A stretch of 64,000 bases of DNA from Jannaschia sp. W003 (GCF_025144335.1 NZ_CP083539.1:435501-499500), one strand, 5' to 3'; counted from the first letter of the stretch, positions 35,193 to 43,813 are shown. The notes: a model not told the origin generated them from the letters alone. Numbers and translations are program-made.

Positions 35193-37006
35193 GGCGCATC
35201 CTCCGCGGGGGGCGCCATCGCAAGCCCCGCGCGCGAGCGGCGCCCGCCGCCCTCGGCCGCCTGCGCGGTGGCGTAGTTCGCGGTGGCCGGGGTCTCGCCC
35301 TCGGCCAGCGCGCCGGCGCCGCCCACCTCCTCCGGAAAATGCTTCGCCACCAGCCGGATCGGGTTCGGCGCGGCCTGTCCCAGCCCGCAGATCGAGGCGT
35401 CCGCCATGGCCTCGCAGACGTCCTCCAAGAGCGCGGTGTCCCACGCGGGGGCCTCCATCAGCTTCACGGCCTTCTCGCAGCCGACCCGGCAGGGGGTGCA
35501 CTGGCCGCAGCTCTCCGACTCGAAGAAGCGCAGCATGTTGAGGGCCGCGTCCCGCGCGGAGTCCTGGTCCGACAGCACCACCACGGCGGCCGAGCCGATG
35601 AAGGTGCCGTGGGGCTGGAGCGTGTCGAAGTCGAGCGGCACGTCGTCCAGCGTGGCAGGCAGCAGCCCCGAGGAGGGGCCGCCGGGCTGGTAGGCCTTGA
35701 ACGCGTGACCCTCGGCCATCCCGCCGGCTGCCTCGATCACGTCGCGGATGGTGGAGCCGGCGGGCAGCACGTGGACGCCGGGCTCCCGCACCCGGCCCGA
35801 GACGGAGTAGCTGCGCAGGCCCTTGCGCCCGTTCCGCTCGTGCGCCGACAGCACCTCGGGCCCCTCGCGCACCACGCGGGCGATCCAGTGCAGGGTCTCG
35901 ACGTTGTGCACCAGCGTCGGCCGCCCGAAGAGGCCGACCTGGGCGACGTAGGGCGGCCGGTGGCGGGGCAGCCCGCGCTTGCCCTCGATCGACTCGATCA
36001 TCGCCGATTCCTCGCCGCAGATGTAGGCCCCCGCTCCCCGCCGCAGCTCGACGAAGCCCGGCACGGCGATGCCCGCCGCCTCCAATGCGGCGATCTCGGT
36101 TGCGAGGATCTCCAGCACGGCCGGATACTCGTCGCGCATGTAGAGATAGACCCGCTCGGCCTCGACCGCCCAGGCGGCGACCAGCATACCTTCCAGGAAC
36201 AGGTGCGGCCGGCGCTCGAGGTAGTGGCGGTCCTTGAACGTGCCCGGCTCGCCCTCGTCGCCGTTCACGGCCATCAGCCGCGGCCCGGGATTGGTGCGCA
36301 CGAAGCCCCACTTCTTTCCGGACGGGAAGCCCGCCCCGCCGAGGCCGCGCAGGCCGGAGGCGGCCACCTGCTCCTGCACCGCCTCCCAGTCGCCCGACGC
36401 GCGCAACGCGGCGAGCCGTTCGTAGCCGCCGCCCGCCCGGTAGGCGTCGAGCGTCTCGTAGTCGGGGATCACGGCGTGCGTCTCGCCCGCGGCGGCGGCG
36501 GCAAGCACCGACTCCGGGGTGGCCTGGTCGACGTGCCGGTGCCCGACCTCGGCCACCGGCGCGGTGTCGCAGCGGCCCATGCAGGGGGCGCGCAGCACGC
36601 GGACCTCCAAGGGGTCGGTGCCCCTCTCAAGAGCCGATTTCAGAGCCTCGGCCCCGGCCAGCTCGCACGACAGCGAGTCGCAGACGCGGATCGTCAGAGC
36701 GGGCGGCACCGCCTCGTCCTCGCGGCGCGGGTCGAAGTGGTCGTAGAAGGTGGCGACCTCCCAGACCTCGGCCATGGCGAGGTCCATCTCGAAGGCCAGC
36801 GCCCGCAGGTGCGCCGCCGAAAGGTGGCCGTGGGCGTCCTGGAGGAGGTGGAGGAACTCGATCAGCAGGTCGCGGCGGCGCGGGCGGGCGCCCAGCAGGC
36901 GGCGCACCTCGGCGAGGGCGTCGTCGTGGTACTGGCGACCCTTGGGCGTCGCACGGCCCCGTCCGCGGCCCGACTTCCAGACGCCCTTGCTCTCGTCCAA
37001 CGCCAT
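35189..37006 (-). CDS. fdhB: Formate dehydrogenase beta subunit (NuoE-NuoF fusion, NAD-reducing)
   Basis: This diaphorase subunit passes electrons from formate dehydrogenase to NAD. The 605-residue protein joins a NuoE-like thioredoxin-fold 2Fe-2S domain (VCDSLSCELAG ... CMGRCDTAP, about residues 30-165) to a NuoF-like flavoprotein (GLRGLGGAGFPSGKKW for FMN, NGDEGEPGTFKDRHYLE for NADH, SCGQCTPCRVGC for 4Fe-4S). Separate gamma and beta genes are thus replaced by one. The ATG at 37006 follows GAGGGGG. It leads the operon fdhB-lysE-fdhA. Confidence 0.93.
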   Translation of the reverse strand: MALDESKGVWKSGRGRGRATPKGRQYHDDALAEVRRLLGARPRRRDLLIEFLHLLQDAHGHLSAAHLRALAFEMDLAMAEVWEVATFYDHFDPRREDEAVPPALTIRVCDSLSCELAGAEALKSALERGTDPLEVRVLRAPCMGRCDTAPVAEVGHRHVDQATPESVLAAAAAGETHAVIPDYETLDAYRAGGGYERLAALRASGDWEAVQEQVAASGLRGLGGAGFPSGKKWGFVRTNPGPRLMAVNGDEGEPGTFKDRHYLERRPHLFLEGMLVAAWAVEAERVYLYMRDEYPAVLEILATEIAALEAAGIAVPGFVELRRGAGAYICGEESAMIESIEGKRGLPRHRPPYVAQVGLFGRPTLVHNVETLHWIARVVREGPEVLSAHERNGRKGLRSYSVSGRVREPGVHVLPAGSTIRDVIEAAGGMAEGHAFKAYQPGGPSSGLLPATLDDVPLDFDTLQPHGTFIGSAAVVVLSDQDSARDAALNMLRFFESESCGQCTPCRVGCEKAVKLMEAPAWDTALLEDVCEAMADASICGLGQAAPNPIRLVAKHFPEEVGGAGALAEGETPATANYATAQAAEGGGRRSRAGLAMAPPAEDAP

Positions 37007-37111
37007 GCGCGCGTCCCCCTCGCTGCACCCATAGGGAATCGCGGCCGGGTTGCACAGACGGGCAAGCGACGCCGCGTCGCCGGGATGCGACGGGGGACGA
37101 GGGCGATGCAC

Positions 37112-37132
37112 GCCCCGGACCCGATCCGGGGC
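37112..37132. repeat. Palindromic intergenic element, copy C
   Basis: Perfect 8-bp arms GCCCCGGA and TCCGGGGC around CCCGA. Read on the minus strand the flanks match the two copies near 57.0-57.2 kb: AGGCCCCGGATC...GTCCGGGGCGTG, preceded by a CCGGCAACAACAG stretch and a CGCTTCGC-containing hairpin. The element lies in the 259-base gap between fdhB (-) and the FAD oxidase (+). Nothing else in that gap was recognised apart from the two presumed promoters. Confidence 0.75.
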
Positions 37133-37265
37133 CTGTTGTTGCCGGCTGCGTTTTCGCTGCGAAGCGGGGCGCCCGTGGTGGGCCGGGGCCCCGGCGCGGG
37201 GCCGGGGCGTGGTCCGACAGCTCCTCCCCCATTGCAGCCGCCGCGCGCACGGCCATACTCCCCCC

Positions 37266-38663
37266 ATGGTCGCCCTCCAGTCCCTGCCCCGCGACGCGGA
37301 TGCCGTCGCCACCGTCGTCGGCATCCTGCGCGGGCGCCTCGGGCCGCGCCTCCAGACCGGCGAGGCGTTCCGGCGGCATCACAGCCACTCCGCCACATGG
37401 CTCGACGCCCAGCCGCCCGACGCCGTGGCGCAGCCCGAGAGCACCGCGGAGGTCGCCGAGATCGTGCGCACCTGCGCCGCCCACCGCGTGCCCGTCGTTC
37501 CCTTCGGCACCGGCACCTCGCTCGAGGGCGGCGTGAACGCGCCGGGGGGCGGCATCTGCGTCACCCTCGCCGGCATGGACCGCATCCTCGCCGTCCACGC
37601 CGAGGATCTCGACTGCACGGTGCAGCCGGGGGTCACGCGCAAGGCCCTCAACACGCACCTGCGCGACGCCGGCCTCTTCTTCCCGATCGATCCCGGCGCC
37701 GACGCCTCCTTGGGCGGCATGGCCTCCACCCGCGCCTCGGGCACCAACGCGGTGCGCTACGGCACCATGCGCGACGCGGTGCTGAGCCTCGAGGCGGTGA
37801 TGCCCGACGGCCGGGTGATCCGCACCGCCAGCCGCGCGCGCAAGACCTCCGCGGGCTACGACCTCACCCGCCTCCTGGTCGGCGCGGAAGGCACGCTCGG
37901 CCTCATCACCGAGCTGACCTTGCGCCTCCACGGCATCCCCGAGGCGATCACCGCCGCGGCCTGCTCGTTCCCCTCCGTGGCGGCGGCCTGCGAGGCGGCG
38001 ATGCTGGCGATCCAGTCCGGCGTGCCCGTGGCGCGCATGGAGCTTCTGGACGCGCTGCAGGTCGGCGCCTGCAACCGCTACTCGAAGCTCGACCTGCCCG
38101 AGGCGCCACTCCTGCTGCTGGAGTTCCACGGCTCGCCCGCCCACGCCGCCGAGCAGGCCGAGACCTTCGGCGCCATCGCAGAGGACACGGGCGGCACCGG
38201 CTTCCGCTGGACCGCCTCGACCGAGGAGCGCACCGCGCTCTGGCAGGCCCGCCACGACGCCTACTGGGCCGCCTGCGCCCTGCGCCCCGGCGCGCGCGGC
38301 CTGTCCACGGACGTTTGCGTGCCGATCGGCCGTCTGGGCGAGGCGGTCGAGGCGGCGCAGGCGAAGGCCCGCGCGATGGACCTCCTCGCCCCGGTGCTGG
38401 GCCACGTGGGCGACGGCAACTTCCACGTGCTCCTGCTGGTGGACGTGGACTCGGCCGAGGAGCGCGCGGCGGCCAACGCCTACGTCGCGTGGCTGGCCGA
38501 GCTGGCGTGGTCGATGGACGGCACCTGCACCGGCGAGCACGGGATCGGCCAGGGCAAGCGCGCGCTCCTGCGGCGCGAGCTGGGCGAGGCGGTGGACGTG
38601 ATGGGGGCGGTGAAGGCGGCGCTCGATCCGCTGGGGATCATGAATCCGGGGAAGGTGGTCTGA
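37266..38663 (+). CDS. FAD-linked D-2-hydroxyacid (D-lactate) dehydrogenase
   Basis: A 465-residue flavoprotein of the FAD_binding_4 / GlcD-DLD type that oxidises D-lactate or a similar 2-hydroxyacid. The FAD-binding part has VVPFGTGTSLEGGVNAPGGG and GGMASTRASGTNAVRYGTMR. The C-terminal substrate domain has GHVGDGNFH and DGTCTGEHGIGQGK, with the metal-binding histidines. The start ATG at 37266 is favoured because the family begins about here. It stands alone; exact substrate (D-lactate or glycolate) is not settled by sequence. Confidence 0.88.
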   Translation: MVALQSLPRDADAVATVVGILRGRLGPRLQTGEAFRRHHSHSATWLDAQPPDAVAQPESTAEVAEIVRTCAAHRVPVVPFGTGTSLEGGVNAPGGGICVTLAGMDRILAVHAEDLDCTVQPGVTRKALNTHLRDAGLFFPIDPGADASLGGMASTRASGTNAVRYGTMRDAVLSLEAVMPDGRVIRTASRARKTSAGYDLTRLLVGAEGTLGLITELTLRLHGIPEAITAAACSFPSVAAACEAAMLAIQSGVPVARMELLDALQVGACNRYSKLDLPEAPLLLLEFHGSPAHAAEQAETFGAIAEDTGGTGFRWTASTEERTALWQARHDAYWAACALRPGARGLSTDVCVPIGRLGEAVEAAQAKARAMDLLAPVLGHVGDGNFHVLLLVDVDSAEERAAANAYVAWLAELAWSMDGTCTGEHGIGQGKRALLRRELGEAVDVMGAVKAALDPLGIMNPGKVV

Positions 38664-38668
38664 GGTTT

Positions 38669-38715
38669 GGGGGGCTCTGCCCCCTGGCCCCTTCGGGCCT
38701 CCCCCCGAGGTATTT
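38669..38715 (+). terminator. Terminator after the D-2-hydroxyacid dehydrogenase; copy 2 of a dispersed element
   Basis: Six bases after the stop come a 6-bp hairpin (38670-38675/38679-38684, loop TCT) and a 5-bp hairpin (38686-38690/38695-38699), then CCCCCCGAGGTATTT. The layout and tail match the element after fhs at 30031-30066, on the opposite strand but in the same position relative to the preceding gene. It is likely a terminator carried by a dispersed repeat. Confidence 0.7.
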
Positions 38716-38783
38716 CGGAAACGAAGACGAGGCGTCGGTCCTGTCGGGCTCGGGGGGGCCGCGAAAAAGTTCGCCAGTCGGCA

Positions 38784-38807
38784 ATTTCGGCCTTTGTCGA
38801 CCGAAAT
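38784..38807. terminator. Inverted repeat downstream of a capsule glycosyltransferase
   Basis: Arms ATTTCGG (38784-38790) and CCGAAAT (38801-38807) flank a 10-base spacer. The repeat lies in an AT-richer stretch between the dehydrogenase element (+) and the end of the glycosyltransferase gene (-, stop at 38845). It may end minus-strand transcription from the GT-kpsM operon. The function is inferred from position. Confidence 0.4.
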
Positions 38808-38844
38808 CAGCGGTTTACAAACGTTATCAACAGGTTAACGCCGC

Positions 38845-39777
38845 TTAGAGCCTTCCCGTGGCGGCGGCGGCCCACATTGCCACGGTGCCGACGCGGTCGC
38901 GCCGGCGCAGGCCGTGGCGGCGCAAGGCCAGCAGGCGGAACAGGGGGCCGGCGGGGGCGGCCAGCTCGCGCGCCAGCGCCCGCGCGTCGGGCAGGAGCGG
39001 CAGGCCCGAGGCCAGCAGCGCGCGGGCATTGCTCTGCATCCACGCGCCGTAGCGGCCGTCGGTGAGGCCGCCGAGGCGGCGCAGCGCGGCGGCCGGTCCG
39101 CCCCGCGCGCCCATCACGTTGGCGCCGTGCTGGCGGTAGCGCATGACCACCGCCTCGTCCATCTCGATGCGCCCCCCGCAGGCGGCCACCGCGAGCGAGA
39201 TCCACCAGTCGTGGAACGGCACGTCGCGCGGCGGGCGCGCGCCCCGCAGGAGGGCCGCGGCGCCCGGGTCGAGCATCGCCGTCAGCCCGCCCACCGGGTT
39301 CCAGGCGAAGGGATCGGCGAGGCGCAGCCCGCCGCGCGGCGGGCCCGGCAGGAGGCCCACGGGGCGCAGCGCCTCGTCGGTCACCTCCGCCCGCGCGCCA
39401 TAGAGGGCGGGGCGCCCGTCGTGGGTGCGGCGCAGGCGCGCGAGCGCGCGCCCGAGCTTCTCGGGGAACCACACGTCGTCCTGGTCCGAGAACGCCACGT
39501 GGGTGCCGGGGCCGAGGGGCAGGTCGTCGCGGGCGAGGAGGTGGAGGAAGTTCGCGGTCGCGCCCCGGCGCGGCCCCGCCACCACCCGCACCTCCTGGGG
39601 GATGCCGCGGGCCCAGGCCTCGACCAGCTCGCGCGTGCCGTCCGAGGAGCCGTCGTCGGAGACCCACAGCGCCCAGTCGCGGTGCCGCTGCGCCTCGATG
39701 CTGCGGAGCTGGCCCTCGAGGTGGCGCGCGCCGTCGAAGGTGGCCATGAGGATCAGGACCGAGGGCGCGGCGGTCAT
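38845..39777 (-). CDS. Glycosyltransferase, GT2 family, with ABC capsule exporter
   Basis: A 310-residue GT-A transferase with LILMATFDGARHLEGQLRSI, VSDDGSSDGTRELVEAW, FSDQDDVWFPEKL (a DQDD metal motif) and PFHDWWISLAVAA near the acceptor site. These motifs are typical of rhamnosyl- or galactosyltransferases for surface polysaccharide. Its ATG overlaps the kpsM stop (ATGA). It is transcribed with kpsM and presumably builds the polymer exported by KpsMT. Confidence 0.87.
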   Translation of the reverse strand: MTAAPSVLILMATFDGARHLEGQLRSIEAQRHRDWALWVSDDGSSDGTRELVEAWARGIPQEVRVVAGPRRGATANFLHLLARDDLPLGPGTHVAFSDQDDVWFPEKLGRALARLRRTHDGRPALYGARAEVTDEALRPVGLLPGPPRGGLRLADPFAWNPVGGLTAMLDPGAAALLRGARPPRDVPFHDWWISLAVAACGGRIEMDEAVVMRYRQHGANVMGARGGPAAALRRLGGLTDGRYGAWMQSNARALLASGLPLLPDARALARELAAPAGPLFRLLALRRHGLRRRDRVGTVAMWAAAATGRL

Positions 39778-40631
39778 CGGGTCAGCAGGTCCTGGTAGTT
39801 GCGCCGCAGGAGCAGCATCGCCATCGCGCAGAGCGCCGCCGAGAGGCCGAACACGTAGAGCGGCGAGACCCAGGGCGCCTCGTAGGAGGCGTAGAAGCCG
39901 CGCCGCATCATGCCCACAAGATGCGCGATCGGGTTCCACCACAGCCAGTCGCGGAACGGCATCGGCACGCTCTCCAGCAGGAAGAAGATGCCGGACACGA
40001 AGAACATGGGCCGCATGGCGATGCCGAAGACGAGCTGCCACGCCGGGAAGCGCATGAACAGGAAGCAGTTCATGGTGCCGACCCCGAAGGCCAGCGCCAG
40101 CCCCATCGTCGCCGCGAGGGCGATGGCGCCGGCGTCCACGATCACCCGCACGTCGAAGATCAGGAGGATGCCGCCGAACACCAGCACCGCCACGAGCACG
40201 TCCACGAGCGCGTTGAGGATGGTGCGCGCGAGCAGCGCGTCGACCCAGGTGACGGTGGGATAGGCCAGCAGATGCCGCGAGAAGCGCAGCGAAAGCCCCA
40301 GCTTGCCCGCCAGCCCCAGGAACGAGAGGTAGGGCAGCACGCCGGTGGCGTAGAAGAGCGGGAAGTTCGAGCCCAGCGCCGGCGTCCGCAGCGCCATCGA
40401 GAACACCGCCGTGAGCAGGGCGATGCCGGCGATGGGCTCCAGCAGGACCCACAGGAAGCCGCCGGGCGAGCGGCCGTAGGTGCTCGACATCTCGCGCAGC
40501 ATCAGCGCGATCACGGTGCGCGGCGTGCCGAAGCGGCGGCGGAACGCGCGCGGCTTCTGCGGCGGCCGCGGCGCGGCGCCGCGGGGGGGCCGCGCCCGCA
40601 GCGGCGCGGCATCGGTGGTGGTGGCCGTCAC
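39774..40631 (-). CDS. kpsM: Capsular polysaccharide ABC transporter permease (KpsM type)
   Basis: The inner-membrane permease for polysaccharide export. The 285-residue protein has a proline/arginine-rich cytoplasmic leader (about 40 residues), then the ABC2-type region starting IALMLREMSSTYGRSPGGFLW, with six membrane helices and the LWWNPIAHLVGMMRRGFY motif near the end. The GTG start at 40631 has GGGAGGA upstream. It is divergent from kpsE-kpsT, with which it should form one exporter. Confidence 0.9.
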   Translation of the reverse strand: MTATTTDAAPLRARPPRGAAPRPPQKPRAFRRRFGTPRTVIALMLREMSSTYGRSPGGFLWVLLEPIAGIALLTAVFSMALRTPALGSNFPLFYATGVLPYLSFLGLAGKLGLSLRFSRHLLAYPTVTWVDALLARTILNALVDVLVAVLVFGGILLIFDVRVIVDAGAIALAATMGLALAFGVGTMNCFLFMRFPAWQLVFGIAMRPMFFVSGIFFLLESVPMPFRDWLWWNPIAHLVGMMRRGFYASYEAPWVSPLYVFGLSAALCAMAMLLLRRNYQDLLTR

Positions 40632-40747
40632 GTCTCGGTCCTCCCGGCGGGGTGCCGCCACGTCGCACCCCCGTGCGGGGTTCTGGGCACCGGCAGCGGC
40701 ATCGTGTAACACCGCCCCGAGCACGACGGAACCTCGGGAGCGCACGC

Positions 40748-42040
40748 TTGGCCACAACGCCCCTCAAGACGGCGACGCCCGAAGGCGGCGAGGCCGCGGA
40801 CCGTCCCGGCCCGAAGGCCGTGGAGGCCCCCGCCCCCGCCCCGAAGCCCGCCACCGCCGCCAAGCCGATCGCGGTGGCCAAGCCCGCCCGCACCGGCACC
40901 GTGGAGCCGCGCGCCTTCCGCGTCGCGCCCCCCGTCCGCCGGGCGCGCCTGCGCAAGCGACATCTCGCGCTGATCTTCTCGTTCCTGCTCATGGTGGCGC
41001 TGCCCACCGCGCTGGCGGGCTACTACCTGCAGACCCGCGCCGCCGACCAGTTCGCCTCCTACGCGGGCTTCTCGGTGCAGCGCGAGGAGAGCAGCTCGCC
41101 GCTGGAGCTGCTTGGCGGCATCACCAACATCGGCAGCGGCACCTCGGACGCCGAGATCCTCTACGACTTCCTCAACAGCCAGGCGCTGGTGAGCGAGCTG
41201 GAGGCGGAGCTGGGCCTGAGCCGCATCTGGTCGGTCCCGCAGGAGCGCGACCCCTGGTTCGCCTACGATCCCGACGGCTCGATCGAGGACCTGCTCGAGC
41301 ATTGGGAGCGGATGATCCAGATCGGCTTCGACGGCGGAACCGGGCTGATCGACGTGCGCGTGCTGGCGTTCCGCCCCGAGGACGCCACCGCGATCGCGCG
41401 GGCGCTGCTGGCGCACTCCTCGGCCATGATCAACGCGCTCAGCGCAGCCGCGCGCGAGGACGCGATCCGCTACGCGCGCCAGGACCTCGACGAGGCCGAG
41501 GAGCGCCTGAAGACGGCGCGCGAGGCGGTGACGCGCTTCCGCGTCGAGAACCGCATCGTCGACCCCACCACCGACACCGCCACGCAGGCCGGCGTGCTGG
41601 CCACGCTGCAGGGCCAGCTCACCGAGGCCCTGATCGAGCGCGAGCTGCTGGGCGACGGCGCCGGCGCGAGCGATCCGCGCATGGTGGCCGCGAACCGGCG
41701 CATCGACGTGATCCGCGAGCGCATCGCCCAGGAGCGCGACGACACCGGCAGCGAGGAGGGCGGCGCCGCGCTGGCCGAGGTGGTGGGCGAGTTCGAGCGC
41801 CTCTCGGTGGAGCGCGAGTTCGCCGAGAGCGCCTACGTGGCCGCGCTGGCCGCCTACGACGTGGCCCGCGGCGAGGCGCGGCGCCAGACGCGCTACCTCG
41901 CCACCCACGTGGAGCCGACCACCGCCGAGACCGCGCGCTTCCCGCAGCGCGGCCTGCTGCTCCTGCTCGTGGCCGGCTTCGCGTTCCTCGCCTGGACCAT
42001 CCTCGCTCTCGCCGGCTACTCGCTGCGCGACCGCCGCTAG
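40748..42040 (+). CDS. kpsE: Capsule export inner-membrane protein (KpsE/CtrB type)
   Basis: KpsE links the ABC exporter to the outer membrane. The 430-residue protein has an Ala/Pro/Lys-rich cytoplasmic leader, a first membrane helix (LALIFSFLLMVALPTALAGYY, ending about residue 98), a long periplasmic coiled-coil region, and a C-terminal helix (LLLLLVAGFAFLAWTILALA). The start is taken as TTG at 40748, because GGGAG lies seven bases before it and no ATG or GTG nearby has such a site. kpsT follows after 11 bases. Confidence 0.85.
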   Translation: MATTPLKTATPEGGEAADRPGPKAVEAPAPAPKPATAAKPIAVAKPARTGTVEPRAFRVAPPVRRARLRKRHLALIFSFLLMVALPTALAGYYLQTRAADQFASYAGFSVQREESSSPLELLGGITNIGSGTSDAEILYDFLNSQALVSELEAELGLSRIWSVPQERDPWFAYDPDGSIEDLLEHWERMIQIGFDGGTGLIDVRVLAFRPEDATAIARALLAHSSAMINALSAAAREDAIRYARQDLDEAEERLKTAREAVTRFRVENRIVDPTTDTATQAGVLATLQGQLTEALIERELLGDGAGASDPRMVAANRRIDVIRERIAQERDDTGSEEGGAALAEVVGEFERLSVEREFAESAYVAALAAYDVARGEARRQTRYLATHVEPTTAETARFPQRGLLLLLVAGFAFLAWTILALAGYSLRDRR

Positions 42041-42051
42041 GAACCCGCCCG

Positions 42052-42708
42052 GTGATCCGGCTGATCGATGTCACCAAGACCTACGTGCTGAACGGGCGCC
42101 GCAAGGTGGTCGCGCAGAACCTCAACGCCACCTTCCCGTCCGGGGTCTCGGTGGCGCTGCTGGGCCGCAACGGGGCGGGCAAGTCCTCGCTCCTGCGCAT
42201 GATCGGCGGGATCCAGACGCCGTCCTCGGGCGAGATCGTCTCGACGGGGTCGATCTCGTTCCCGGTGGGCTTCGCCGGCTCGTTCCACCCCGACATGACG
42301 GGCCTGCAGAACACCCGCTTCGTGGGGCGCATCTACGGCGTGGACACCGACGAGCTGTGCGACTTCGTGGAGGACTTCGCGGAGCTCGGCGACCACTTCC
42401 GCTTGCCGGTGCGCACCTACTCCTCGGGCATGAAGTCGCGCCTCGCCTTCGGGGTGTCCATGGGCATCGCCTTCGACACCTACCTGATCGACGAGGTGAC
42501 CTCGGTGGGGGACTCCACGTTCAAGGCCCGCTGCACCGCGCTCCTGAACGCGCGCACCCGCACCGCGGGGGCGGTGGTGGTGACGCACTCCATGAAGCAG
42601 GTGCGCGACCTGTGCCAGGCGGGCGCGGTGCTCGAGAACGGCAAGCTGACCTACTACGAGGACCTCGAGGCCGCGATCGCCCACCACGAGCGCAACATGG
42701 CGGCCTGA
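42052..42708 (+). CDS. kpsT: Capsular polysaccharide ABC transporter ATPase (KpsT type)
   Basis: This is the ATP-binding subunit of the capsule exporter. The 218-residue protein has Walker A GRNGAGKSS (residues 38-46), the signature YSSGMKSRLAFGVSM and Walker B TYLIDEVTSVGD, all as in KpsT/CtrD. It starts at GTG 42052. It converges on the TRAP gene with only three bases between stops. Genes for the outer-membrane channel (KpsD) and the lipid-linker enzymes (KpsC, KpsS) are not in the window. Confidence 0.94.
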   Translation: MIRLIDVTKTYVLNGRRKVVAQNLNATFPSGVSVALLGRNGAGKSSLLRMIGGIQTPSSGEIVSTGSISFPVGFAGSFHPDMTGLQNTRFVGRIYGVDTDELCDFVEDFAELGDHFRLPVRTYSSGMKSRLAFGVSMGIAFDTYLIDEVTSVGDSTFKARCTALLNARTRTAGAVVVTHSMKQVRDLCQAGAVLENGKLTYYEDLEAAIAHHERNMAA

Positions 42709-42711
42709 GGC

Positions 42712-43743
42712 CTACTCCGCCGCCGTCGCCCCGCCCCCGGCGCACGCGCCCGCCATCAGCGCCTCGGCCTCGGCGATCAGCATCGCCCCGTCCAGCCCGC
42801 GCTCGGCCATGTCCGCCGTCCAGGCCTCGCGGATCGGCGCCACCAGCGTCTTCCACTCGGAGGTGTCGGTCACCGTGAAGATCTCGTTGCCCATCTCCAC
42901 CGCGACCTCGCGCGCGGGGGCGTCGGCGTCCTCCTGCGTGCCGCCCGCGAAGACCGAGAACGCGAGGCCGGAGTTGTCGTCGATGACGGCCTGCAGGTCG
43001 GCGGGCAGCGCCTCGTAGCGGCCCTTGTTCATGGCCAGCACGAAGGTGAGCACGTAGAGCGCGGGGCCCTCGAACTCGGTGTGGAACTCCACCAGCTCGG
43101 GGATGCGCAGCGAGGTCGTCACCTCCCACGGCACCGTGGTGCCGTCGATCACGCCCTTCGACAGCGCCTCGGGCACCGCCGGCACGGGCATGCCCACCGG
43201 GGTCGCGCCCGCGGCCTCCAGCAGCTCGTTGACCATGCGCGAGCCGCCCCGGACCTTGAGGCCCCGCAGGTCGGCGGGCGTCTCGACCGGCTCGGCGGCG
43301 TGGATCACGCCCGGCCCGTGGACCCAGGTGCCCAGCACCTTGAGGTCCGCGAACTCCGCATCGGCCATGTGGCGCTCGAACAGGGTCCAGTAGGCGCAGG
43401 AGGCGGCGCGCGCGTCGGGCACCATGAAGGGCAGCTCGAACACTTCCGTGGAGGGGAAGCGGCCCGGCGTGTAGCCCACCACGGTCCAGACGACGTCGGC
43501 CACGCCATCGATCGCCTGGTCGATCAAGTCGGGGGGCGTGCCGCCGAGCTGCATCGACGGGTAGCGGTCCACCTGGATGCGCCCCTCGGAGGCCTCCTCG
43601 ATGCGGTCGGCCCACACGTCGAGGATCAGCTTCGGCACGTTGGCCTGCGCGGGCAGGAACTGGTGCATCTTGAGCGTCACCTCCTGCGCGGTGGCGGGAA
43701 GGGCGGCTAGGGCCAGGAGGGCGGCGAGGAGGGTGCGTGTCAT
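42712..43743 (-). CDS. dctP: TRAP transporter solute-binding protein, DctP family
   Basis: This is the periplasmic receptor of a tripartite TRAP transporter. The 343-residue protein has a signal peptide (cleavage near ATAQEV, residue 20) and the DctP fold, including LGGTPPDLIDQAIDGVADVVW and RGLKVRGGSRMVNELLEAAGA with the conserved ligand-carboxylate Arg. No membrane subunits (DctQ, DctM) are adjacent, so it is an orphan here. Operon context with idonate dehydrogenase suggests a sugar acid ligand. The two Cys are in the C-terminal half and mid-region. Confidence 0.88.
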   Translation of the reverse strand: MTRTLLAALLALAALPATAQEVTLKMHQFLPAQANVPKLILDVWADRIEEASEGRIQVDRYPSMQLGGTPPDLIDQAIDGVADVVWTVVGYTPGRFPSTEVFELPFMVPDARAASCAYWTLFERHMADAEFADLKVLGTWVHGPGVIHAAEPVETPADLRGLKVRGGSRMVNELLEAAGATPVGMPVPAVPEALSKGVIDGTTVPWEVTTSLRIPELVEFHTEFEGPALYVLTFVLAMNKGRYEALPADLQAVIDDNSGLAFSVFAGGTQEDADAPAREVAVEMGNEIFTVTDTSEWKTLVAPIREAWTADMAERGLDGAMLIAEAEALMAGACAGGGATAAE

Positions 43744-43774
43744 GGCGGCGGGGTCCTGCGGAGGCGTATCGCGG

Positions 43775-43805
43775 CGACAGGTGCCACGGGGCCGCGCCCC
43801 TGTCG
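43775..43805 (-). other. Intercistronic stem-loop before dctP
   Basis: In the 70-base gap between the FAH gene and dctP, outer arms CGACA/TGTCG and inner arms GGGGC/GCCCC (loop CGC) form a hairpin with a bulge on one side. There is no T-run after it on the minus strand. It could protect the downstream dctP message, as intercistronic hairpins do before highly expressed binding proteins; this is inference. Confidence 0.4.
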
Positions 43806-43813
43806 ACCGCTCG

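Noticed and set aside
38824..38832. DnaA-box-like TTATCAACA near an AT-rich patch
   Set aside because: It differs from the consensus at a key base, it is single, and no replication gene is nearby; an origin is not supported.
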